Source: Phycisphaerales bacterium
GTDB taxonomy: Bacteria > Planctomycetota > Phycisphaerae > Tepidisphaerales > Tepidisphaeraceae
Direction: 5' to 3'
Assembly: GCA_003153655.1 (NCBI GenBank)
Contig: PMAK01000211.1
Coordinates: forward strand, 10,043 to 20,926
DNA length: 10,884 nt
Of this stretch, positions 1 to 6,184 are shown piece after piece. A program made the translations under genes and the position numbers. The notes beneath the pieces are model-generated. The model did no database searches. It had not been told where the DNA came from and was given only the letters and a program-made list of their open reading frames with translations. The number at the start of each line of letters is the position of its first letter. Position 1 is the stretch's first letter.

Positions 1-315
1 AAACCGATAACCCACGCGCGTCGCGATCCGCACCAGCCAATGTTCCAGCGGTACGGCCTTGGGCCGATACCGATGAAGCGACAAATATGCCTGCACGAAG
101 ACTTCCTGTACCAGTTCAGCATGCACCGCGCGGTCGCGGGAAAAGCGCCACATATGATGTGCAATCCGCGGCTCGTGCCGCTTGAACAAATGCCGGCAGG
201 CTTCCCCATTGCCCGCCACGCAATCCCGGCATTCCCGCCAGTCCAGCTCGTCCAATCGATCTCCTGTCGCCAAGCCGTTGGCAGCCTTCACCACCACGAT
301 CCCGGCATGTTCCAT
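1..315 (-). CDS. ECF-type RNA polymerase sigma factor, N-terminal part (runs off left edge)
   Basis: The minus strand is open from the left edge and encodes 105 visible residues of a sigma-70 family factor, which would direct core RNA polymerase to a specific set of promoters. Sigma region 2 is seen at about residues 38-105. It contains LFKRHEPRI, then ELVQEVFVQAYLSLHRYRP (the core-binding helix with the typical QEVF..AY pattern), then LEHWLVRIATRV, corresponding to regions 2.3-2.4 that contact the -10 element. Region 4 would lie outside the window. The ATG at 315 is preferred because GTGAGG lies nine bases upstream. A GTG at 330 in the same frame is the alternative, and the frame stays open further upstream. 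The size and single visible region 2 suggest the ECF group. Any anti-sigma partner would be off the left edge. Confidence 0.85.
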   Translation of the reverse strand, partial: MEHAGIVVVKAANGLATGDRLDELDWRECRDCVAGNGEACRHLFKRHEPRIAHHMWRFSRDRAVHAELVQEVFVQAYLSLHRYRPKAVPLEHWLVRIATRVGYRF

Positions 316-371
316 CGACACGAGCCTCACCGCAATATCATCCTCAACCGGACTCGGCGATCGAATGCAAC

Positions 372-384
372 ACCCGGTCCGGGT
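372..384. promoter_or_regulatory. 13-bp palindrome upstream of the sigma factor gene
   Basis: ACCCGG-T-CCGGGT is a perfect 6+1+6 palindrome 57 bases upstream of the sigma factor ATG. The one-base centre is too short for a hairpin loop, so if functional it is more likely a protein-binding site. Its position between the AT-rich promoter region and the gene fits an operator. No regulator is encoded nearby, so this is only a candidate. Confidence 0.3.
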
Positions 385-393
385 TACATGTAA

Positions 394-603
394 ATGCCAC
401 GATCTTTCAATGGGTAACCACAATTTCCAAAAATCTAATGGTTAAAATGACCTGTGTTTTGCAAATAAAATTATCGGCAAATCGCATGAAAGTTACTTTT
501 TAAAATCAACTTACGGCCATTTTAAAATTTCATATATGTCGCAATCAATGGCCCGTCTTTCGTAATCAGGCATGACAAGAACATGCATTTTTTCGACGCA
601 TTA
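394..603. other. AT-rich non-coding region between the sigma factor and proline-rich genes
   Basis: No convincing gene is seen here. The stretch from about 421 to 545 is much richer in A+T than the coding DNA around it. It carries two nearby TTTTAAAA palindromes (about 497-505 and 520-527) centred 23 bases apart. A weak stem, GCATG-7-CATGC at 570-586, is followed on the plus strand by six T. It looks like a terminator, but no plus-strand gene precedes it. The region probably holds the sigma factor promoter on the minus strand. Confidence 0.6.
519..548 (-). promoter_or_regulatory. candidate promoter for the sigma factor gene
   Basis: On the minus strand, TTGATT (548-543) and TAAAAT (524-519) are separated by 18 bases, a fair match to a vegetative promoter. 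It lies about 200 bases upstream of the sigma factor ATG, so the 5' leader would be long. Other AT-rich hexamers nearby could serve instead, which keeps confidence low. Confidence 0.3.
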
Positions 604-1026
604 CTACTGTGGCGGCGGTGGCCGGTTGTCATCACCATCTGGTCCACCCGGACGGCTATTCGGTGGAGGAGGCGGTGGCGGCATCCGCCCATCATCCATC
701 GGCGGACCACCAAAATTACCGAAATCCGGTCCACCCGGCGGCGGTGACGGAGGTCCATCATCTGCTCCGTTTCCTCGGCTTGGCCGACTGCTTGGAGGCG
801 GAGGCGGACGATGATGCCCACCCGGACCCCCCGGCTGCGTGGTTGGGCCGCCGTGTGGATGGTCAAAATCCCCCGCCCCTGATGGCGGTCCGTGAGGGCA
901 ATCCGGTGGGGCCGGCTGCGTCGTGGCTGACGCGTCAACATCGCCCCAGGATGCCGTTGTTCCCGATCCGATCCATGCTCCGGCCATTACACACGTTGTT
1001 GCGGCTATGACAATGCGCTTGTTCAT
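604..1026 (-). CDS. secreted proline/glycine-rich low-complexity protein
   Basis: A protein of 140 residues with an N-terminal signal peptide (MNKRIVIAATTCVMAG..., basic start, hydrophobic core, likely cleavage near TTASWG). The rest is low complexity: by hand count, proline plus glycine make up over half of the residues after about position 38. It has runs of five and seven prolines and an imperfect internal repeat of the form P(5-7)-[SN]-S-R-P followed by a G/D-rich segment. TTQP occurs twice. The ATG at 1026 is chosen because AGAGG lies seven bases upstream; an ATG directly before it at 1029 has only four. The gene ends with tandem stops, TAG TAA. Antisense frames are also open here because of the skewed composition, but they lack a signal peptide. 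The function is unknown; an extended envelope or surface protein is a guess. Confidence 0.65.
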   Translation of the reverse strand: MNKRIVIAATTCVMAGAWIGSGTTASWGDVDASATTQPAPPDCPHGPPSGAGDFDHPHGGPTTQPGGPGGHHRPPPPPSSRPSRGNGADDGPPSPPPGGPDFGNFGGPPMDDGRMPPPPPPPNSRPGGPDGDDNRPPPPQ

Positions 1027-1040
1027 CATTCATCCTCTGA

Positions 1041-1059
1041 GGCGGATGAAACATCCGCC
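1041..1059 (-). promoter_or_regulatory. perfect hairpin in the 5' leader of the proline-rich gene
   Basis: GGCGGATG and CATCCGCC form a perfect 8-bp inverted repeat around a three-base centre (TTT on the minus strand). It lies four bases upstream of the AGAGG ribosome binding site of the proline-rich protein gene. In RNA it would be a stable stem; in DNA it could be a dimer-binding operator. It is not followed by a T tract, so a terminator is unlikely. Confidence 0.5.
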
Positions 1060-1221
1060 ATGGGAATAATGGCGCGATCAGCTGGGAAGTAACCTCAAAA
1101 TCTTCGGGCAAAGCCGAATCCCCAGGTCGTGAAGATCCGTCACGGCGGCGCCATTGCATCGCCGAACCAATTGTCGCTTGTCGAGAGATGTCACACATCC
1201 GGCCTTTCGGACATTTACAGA

Positions 1222-1227
1222 TATACT
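1222..1227 (+). promoter_or_regulatory. -10 box for a probably leaderless transcript
   Basis: TATACT ends six bases before the ATG at 1234, so the transcript would begin at or next to the start codon. No ribosome binding site lies before this ATG, which agrees with leaderless initiation. No good -35 hexamer is seen 16-18 bases upstream. Confidence 0.45.
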
Positions 1228-1233
1228 GCCGCT

Positions 1234-3252
1234 ATGGATTCCGCTCCGCCACTGGCGCCACAACCCTCCGAAATCGAATCGCCTGCCGACGTCGCGCCGG
1301 CAGTTTCCATTTCGCCGGCGCCATCCCGCTTGCATACTTATGCGCTGCGCACCTTGATCTGGATTCTCATCGGTGGTTTCCTATGGGGTAGCTTCGTCGA
1401 AGGCCTTCACTTGCGGCGATTTGCGTTTGAAGTCAGCGATCCGATCCGCTTTCTCTTCGATATGAAACGCAACGTCTTCTGGGCGCTCGCCGGAAGCGGG
1501 CCGGAGGGGATGCTCAACCAATATGAAAAGATGGCTCCGCAGGTGCCGGAATGGCAAGACCCGAATTGGGTTCCATGGTTCGACTATGGGCCGCTGCGCA
1601 TGCTTGTCATGAAATCATGGGGCGTCTGGATCCGCCATCACCATCCATCGGCGGTGAACGATACCTGGACCGACGCTTGGCAGCCGGAATACGAATTCAC
1701 GGCCCCCGTCCTTCATTTCAACACGGCGATGGAACTCCTGGCCAGCATCTGCGCATTCTTCCTCACCAGACTCTGGGTCAGGCGCGGCAATGCAGCGCAG
1801 CCGCCGCCCCATTTTTGTGGCGTATGGCGAGCCGTCGTGGCGTCCCTGCTGATCTGGTTCAACCCCGCGGTCCTCGTCAGCGGCTACATGTGGGCCACTT
1901 ACGATAGCTGGGTGATTCCCTGGTTTCTGCTCGCGGCGCTATTGGCCAGTCTGGATTGGTGGTTTCTCTCCGGATTGGCGCTTGCCGTTGGAGCGATGTT
2001 CAAGGGCCAACAACTCGCGGTCATCACCGTATTTATTGTCTGGCCGCTCATACAGTTTCGATTTGGCGCTGCTTTGCGCTGGTGCATCGGGCTGGCTGTC
2101 GGTTTTGCCGCGATCACTTCGCCTTGGCTCCTCAGCTATCTTCCGGCGGCTCACTTACAGGCCGCCCGTGAAATCCAGGCTAATCTTGCCGTCTCCCAAT
2201 ATCCGCCGGACCTGTTCGTAATTCACCGCATATTCGATGTCCCGGCCGTCATTTGGGTCTTTGAAATGCTTGTCGTAGCAGCGGCTGTCCCATGGCTAAT
2301 GCGCACATTACGACCCACTAGCGCCGAACCGCAGGCCACGCGATTCAAAACGTTTCTCTATTCCCAGCAAGCATGGATCATCGGCGGCGTGCTATTTATT
2401 ATCGCCGCGGTTTATTGGCCCTGGCTTTTGCCGCAAAATCGCCATATCTGGTATTTCGGTTTGCTCGCTGGTGGAGTTCTCGCTGCCGCGACGCTCTTGC
2501 TTCGCCGCCGCAACCAGCCATATGTCCTGGCCGCAGTTGCCGGCGGTGGTTTGCTCGCCTGTATGCAACTCTTCCACGGGTCTCACGCATGGTGGGATTG
2601 TGCATTTCATTATGGCACGATTCACTGGCCTTATCTCATCTGGGGCAGAACCAGTAATCTTCCCGCCCTCTTCATGGAGCGGTGGGGATGGTCCCGGGAT
2701 GTCGCGGATGTTGCATTCACGATGCCCGCGATTCATTTGTTCCACCTTCACATTGATCCGTTTGATGTGACGTCGAAGCAGATGTTCAATACGATCTTTG
2801 CGATTCTGCTGCCGATCAGCGCCATCGCCGTCGGCTTCCAGGCCCGGCGAAAAGACAAGCGAATGCTGGTTGCGCTCTGCACGCCCTGGCTTCTTTTCTT
2901 CTGTTTCCCGGTGCAGATTCAGGATCGATATTTGATGTTTGGCGCGGCATCGGCCGCGATTGCCGTCGGGCAAAGCGTCGGCGCTGCCATGCTTGGCGTA
3001 TTTTTAAGCTTTGTCACCGCCGCCATGACGCTACAGGTCATGCTGGAAAACTGTAGCATTTCCAATTTCGGACAGAGCCTGGCGGATAGATTCCCATCGC
3101 TCTGCACCCCCGATGCCGGGGATACGATCTATCGGTATATCAACGGCATCCATCCCGACGTGGCCTGGGGCGTACTGGCCGCGACCGCGATCTTCTTTTA
3201 TCTGAGCCTCACCCGGTCGTCGCGCCCAGCGCGGCGGCTTGTGCAAGATTGA
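1234..3252 (+). CDS. polytopic membrane protein, GT-C glycosyltransferase-like
   Basis: An integral membrane protein of 672 residues with roughly ten or more hydrophobic helices. The first is near residues 38-56, and others are near 165-181, 200-219, 226-255, 261-275, 282-302, 338-355, 380-398, 407-423, 520-535, 546-560 and 642-658. A large, aromatic-rich loop (about 62-160) follows the first helix and contains WFDYGPL at 115-121. An acidic loop after the first helix is the place where GT-C transferases bind metal and the lipid-linked sugar donor. Further GT-C-like features are NPAVLVSG (210-217), YDSW (223-226) and MFKGQQ (255-260). It may therefore transfer a sugar from a polyprenyl phosphate to an envelope acceptor, but donor and acceptor are unknown. 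An upstream GTG at 1129 in frame would add 35 poorly hydrophobic residues and is not favoured. The TMEM175 gene follows after 12 bases. Confidence 0.6.
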   Translation: MDSAPPLAPQPSEIESPADVAPAVSISPAPSRLHTYALRTLIWILIGGFLWGSFVEGLHLRRFAFEVSDPIRFLFDMKRNVFWALAGSGPEGMLNQYEKMAPQVPEWQDPNWVPWFDYGPLRMLVMKSWGVWIRHHHPSAVNDTWTDAWQPEYEFTAPVLHFNTAMELLASICAFFLTRLWVRRGNAAQPPPHFCGVWRAVVASLLIWFNPAVLVSGYMWATYDSWVIPWFLLAALLASLDWWFLSGLALAVGAMFKGQQLAVITVFIVWPLIQFRFGAALRWCIGLAVGFAAITSPWLLSYLPAAHLQAAREIQANLAVSQYPPDLFVIHRIFDVPAVIWVFEMLVVAAAVPWLMRTLRPTSAEPQATRFKTFLYSQQAWIIGGVLFIIAAVYWPWLLPQNRHIWYFGLLAGGVLAAATLLLRRRNQPYVLAAVAGGGLLACMQLFHGSHAWWDCAFHYGTIHWPYLIWGRTSNLPALFMERWGWSRDVADVAFTMPAIHLFHLHIDPFDVTSKQMFNTIFAILLPISAIAVGFQARRKDKRMLVALCTPWLLFFCFPVQIQDRYLMFGAASAAIAVGQSVGAAMLGVFLSFVTAAMTLQVMLENCSISNFGQSLADRFPSLCTPDAGDTIYRYINGIHPDVAWGVLAATAIFFYLSLTRSSRPARRLVQD

Positions 3253-3264
3253 TTGGAAAACAGA

Positions 3265-3858
3265 ATGGGAAAGGGCCGACTTGAAGCGTTCAGCGATGGG
3301 GTACTTGCCGTCATCATTACGATCATGGTGCTGGATCTGAAAGCCCCGCATGCGGAAAACCTAGGCGCTTTGCGGCCGCTGCTACCAACCTTCCTCAGCT
3401 ACGTTCTCAGTTTTATTTTCATCGGGATTTACTGGAACAATCACCATCATCTGCTCCACACTGTTCAGCACGTTGATGGCCGAATCCTCTGGGCAAATCT
3501 TCACCTGCTCTTTTGGCTCTCTCTAGTTCCGTTCGTTACCGACTGGATCGGCGAAAGCAGGCTCGGCGTCCAGGCCGTCGCGGTGTATGGCTTCGTGCTG
3601 CTCATGGCGGCAATCGCGTTCACTATTTTGGTAAGAGCCCTGATCGCCCACCATGGCAAAAACTCAACGCTGGCCCAGGCTATCGGCCGCGACCGCAAGG
3701 GAAACATTTCAATCCTTCTTTACGTGATCGGCATTCTCGGCGTCTTCATCCGGCCGTGGATTGGAATCGCGGCGTATGTCATCGTCGCGTTGATCTGGCT
3801 TATCCCCGATCGGCGGATAACCAAACGCCTCGCGAGCGATCATTCATCCCACACCTGA
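3265..3858 (+). CDS. TMEM175/DUF1211 family potassium channel
   Basis: A membrane protein of 197 residues. The N-terminus GRLEAFSDGVLAVIITI carries the RxxxFSD signature of the TMEM175 family (R5, F9, S10, D11) in the first helix, where known members place their pore and potassium selectivity. Later family features are IYWNNHHHLLH (about 55-65) and WANLHLLFWLSLVPF (about 76-90). The six expected helices are near 9-26, 36-57, 74-91, 101-126, 148-162 and 164-181. Bacterial members have one six-helix unit per chain and assemble as tetramers, so this one has the full family length. The ATG at 3265 is chosen because it puts the usual short basic lead before RLEAFSD and has GGAA upstream. A TTG at 3253, adjoining the previous stop codon, would add four residues. 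It is probably co-transcribed with its neighbours and would permit passive potassium flux across the inner membrane. Confidence 0.88.
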   Translation: MGKGRLEAFSDGVLAVIITIMVLDLKAPHAENLGALRPLLPTFLSYVLSFIFIGIYWNNHHHLLHTVQHVDGRILWANLHLLFWLSLVPFVTDWIGESRLGVQAVAVYGFVLLMAAIAFTILVRALIAHHGKNSTLAQAIGRDRKGNISILLYVIGILGVFIRPWIGIAAYVIVALIWLIPDRRITKRLASDHSSHT

Positions 3859-3878
3859 AGTTTCGTCGCCCGTTGCGG

Positions 3879-3884
3879 TAGACT
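3879..3884 (+). promoter_or_regulatory. -10-like box just before the small membrane protein gene
   Basis: TAGACT ends seven bases before the ATG at 3892, and no ribosome binding site is present. This repeats the layout seen at 1222-1234 and would allow a second, leaderless transcript inside the operon. A weak -35 candidate, CTGAAG, lies 18 bases upstream. Translational coupling to the preceding gene is the alternative. Confidence 0.3.
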
Positions 3885-3891
3885 ATCCGAA

Positions 3892-4290
3892 ATGTGCAGC
3901 ATGCTCGCGTCCGCCGAATCGGGTGATCCCAACGCGACGAATCTTCCGATCGTCCTGGCCGGCCTATTCATACTCGCGGTGATTGCGCTGCTCGTGTTTG
4001 CGGTAATCGTCCTCTCCCGCGCACGGAAACATCGCCACACGGAATCCATAACCGTAGCCATCATCTTCTGGGCGTTCATCGCGGCCGGAAGTTTGCTCTA
4101 CGCGGGCGAGGCGCAAATGGACTGGTCAAAGCAATACACCCTGCGGCTCGAAACAGGATACCTCGATCCGCAGGACACCAGCGATGCGCCGCGACCGCCA
4201 TGGATGCTTTGGTCCGGCCTCGGCGTCGCGTATGGGGCAATCCTGATCTGGTCTCTGACTCAGAAACCGATGCCGCCAAAAAATGTTTAG
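3892..4290 (+). CDS. small three-helix membrane protein of unknown function
   Basis: I do not recognise the family of this 132-residue protein. It has three clear hydrophobic helices, at about 18-42, 53-71 and 104-122. The basic cluster RARKHRHT after helix 1 suggests that this loop is cytoplasmic, which places the N-terminus and the loop at about 72-103 outside. That loop is polar and holds the acidic stretch ETGYLDPQDTSDAP. A second ATG at 3901 could also start the protein. It begins 33 bases after the TMEM175 gene in the same direction, so it may be part of that operon. It ends only 15 bases from the 3' end of the convergent ABC exporter gene, with no terminator visible between them. Confidence 0.7.
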   Translation: MCSMLASAESGDPNATNLPIVLAGLFILAVIALLVFAVIVLSRARKHRHTESITVAIIFWAFIAAGSLLYAGEAQMDWSKQYTLRLETGYLDPQDTSDAPRPPWMLWSGLGVAYGAILIWSLTQKPMPPKNV

Positions 4291-4305
4291 AATAATGGCA
4301 TCGCT

Positions 4306-6174
4306 TCAAACCGCCGTGTTCGGCACATCCTCCAGCACAGCTTCCTCGCGGTCGTGCGTAAACTGATTGGTGTAAAGATCGCGATAGTGCCCGCCGGCCT
4401 TGATCAGCTCGTGGTGATTTCCATCCTCGATAATCCGGCCGCCGTCGATCACCAGAATCCGGCTCGCGGATCTGATCGTCGACAGGCGGTGCGCGATCAC
4501 GAAGCTGATCCGGTTTTTCAATATCCGATCGATCGCCGATTGAATCGCCCGTTCGGCAAGCGTATCCACAGAACTGGTCGCCTCATCCATCACGAAGATC
4601 TGCGGATCGGCAATGATCGCCCGAGCCAGCGCCACTAATTGCTTCTGGCCCGTTGAAAGCTGATTGCCTCCTTCGCCCACCGGGGTGTTGTAACCCTCCT
4701 TCATCGCGGTGATGAAATCATGGGCATCGGTCAATTTCGCGGCTTGCACGACCTCATCATCCGTCGCGCTCAGCCGGCCATAGCGGATATTCTCGCGCAC
4801 CGTCCCGCTAAAGAGGTGCGGCTGCTGCAACACCATCCCGAGACTTGATTGCAGCCATTTAAGCGAACGCTGCCGATAGTCCATGCCGTTGATGAGGATT
4901 TGGCCCGAGCTCGGCTCATAGAATCGACACGCCAGCCCGACGATCGTCGTCTTTCCGCCTCCGGTCGGACCGACGAGCGCGATCGACTGGCCCGGCTGCA
5001 CCAGAAGATTGAAATCGGTCAGCACTGTTTGCCCGGCCTTGTACGCGAAACCGACGTTGCGGAATTCAATCGATTGAATTCGAGCGTCCATGCCGTCGAT
5101 CGCAAGTTGCGCGTCCGCCCTTTTCGCCGAATGTTTTCTTATTCGCTCAATCACTTCCGGCGAATCTTCGATCTCGGTATCGGCATCGACCAAACTCTGC
5201 ACGCGCTCGGCCGACGCCTGCGCACCCTGAATCTGCGTGATCGCATTGGTTAGTTCCTGCACGGGAAACTGAATGAAGAACACGATCTGCAAAAACGTAG
5301 CGAGCGCCCCGAGCGTCATCTCGCCGTGAAGCACCCCAAGCCCCCCAAATCGCAGGGCCAGCGCGGTTCCGACGCCACAGATGGAGAGCATCATCGGGAA
5401 GAACATCGCCGCGTAGAGCGCATTCCGCACGGCGTGCCCGTACATCGTCTGGGTGAGATGCGAAAACTCTTGTGAGTTTTGCACTTCGCGCACCATCGAC
5501 TTGCTCGTTCGCACGCCGACGATTCCCTCGTTGAATGCCGCCGTGGTCAATGAATTCGCCTTGCGAAGCGCGCGAGACGTTTTCAGAAGCCGCACTTGAT
5601 AATACCTGCTGATGAGTATCAGGACCGGCGCGATCATGATGACGATCAGGGCCAGCCGACGCGACAGCAACGTCATCAAGATCACGCTGTTTATCAGCGC
5701 GGAGCTTCCCCACGACAGATCAAGCAAAGCCCAACCCATCACGCGCGAGAGGTTTGAGCAATCGCTGGTCATTCGTGCCATTAGCCAGCCGACGGCCTTC
5801 CGATCGTAATACGAAAACGGCAGCCGCTGCAGCTTGTCGAAGCATGTTTCTCGAATGTCATAGCTGATCGATACCGTGATTCGCCCGGCGATCATGATGA
5901 AGCTGAAGATGCAGGTGACAAACCACAAAATCACGCCGGCGTAGGCCAGCATGAATCGGCCCAGATGCACACCGGCTCCCTGCGCGGTCACCGCATCGAC
6001 GATCCGCCCGGTCAGAAAGGGCAACGCCACGTCCGCGCCCGACACGACGCAACCCAGCGTCATCAGTGTAAAAAGCTTCCTGCGATGCGGACGCGCGAAT
6101 CGCCACATCTTACGCCAAAGGGCAAAATCGACCTTGCCGGTGAAAATATCTTCTTCCATTGCATAAGCAGTCAT
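4306..6174 (-). CDS. ABC exporter half-transporter, catalytic-Glu subunit of a heterodimer
   Basis: A half-size ABC exporter of 622 residues: an N-terminal type IV exporter membrane domain of about six helices (roughly 30-320), then an ATPase domain (about 365-605). ATPase motifs are Walker A GPTGGGKTT (402-410), Q-loop Q450, signature LSTGQ (506-510), Walker B FVMDE with catalytic Glu E531, D-loop SSVD and H-loop H562. The Thr in the signature breaks the LSGGQ consensus. This subunit therefore supplies a complete Walker A/B half-site but a degenerate signature, as the active-Glu subunit does in LmrCD-, BmrCD- and TM287/288-type heterodimers. The start at 6174 has AGGA eight bases upstream; a longer in-frame start at 6321 would overlap the preceding gene and add an Arg-rich tail. 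It lies 10 bases after its partner gene. Drug or lipid export is likely, but the substrate cannot be read from the sequence. Confidence 0.9.
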   Translation of the reverse strand: MTAYAMEEDIFTGKVDFALWRKMWRFARPHRRKLFTLMTLGCVVSGADVALPFLTGRIVDAVTAQGAGVHLGRFMLAYAGVILWFVTCIFSFIMIAGRITVSISYDIRETCFDKLQRLPFSYYDRKAVGWLMARMTSDCSNLSRVMGWALLDLSWGSSALINSVILMTLLSRRLALIVIMIAPVLILISRYYQVRLLKTSRALRKANSLTTAAFNEGIVGVRTSKSMVREVQNSQEFSHLTQTMYGHAVRNALYAAMFFPMMLSICGVGTALALRFGGLGVLHGEMTLGALATFLQIVFFIQFPVQELTNAITQIQGAQASAERVQSLVDADTEIEDSPEVIERIRKHSAKRADAQLAIDGMDARIQSIEFRNVGFAYKAGQTVLTDFNLLVQPGQSIALVGPTGGGKTTIVGLACRFYEPSSGQILINGMDYRQRSLKWLQSSLGMVLQQPHLFSGTVRENIRYGRLSATDDEVVQAAKLTDAHDFITAMKEGYNTPVGEGGNQLSTGQKQLVALARAIIADPQIFVMDEATSSVDTLAERAIQSAIDRILKNRISFVIAHRLSTIRSASRILVIDGGRIIEDGNHHELIKAGGHYRDLYTNQFTHDREEAVLEDVPNTAV

Positions 6175-6184
6175 GTGTCTATTC

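Noticed and set aside
570..593. Stem GCATG/CATGC followed by six T on the plus strand
   Set aside because: The stem is only five pairs and no plus-strand gene ends before it, so it is not called as a terminator.
609..1010. Plus-strand ORF opposite the proline-rich gene
   Set aside because: It is open because of skewed codon composition. The minus frame has a signal peptide, a ribosome binding site and tandem stops; the plus frame has none of these.
1129..1233. Upstream GTG extension of the large membrane protein
   Set aside because: The extra 35 residues have no membrane or signal character, the GTG lacks a good ribosome binding site, and the region holds the -10 box next to the ATG at 1234.
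4291..4305. Bidirectional terminator between the converging genes
   Set aside because: Only 15 bases separate the stops and no inverted repeat is present.
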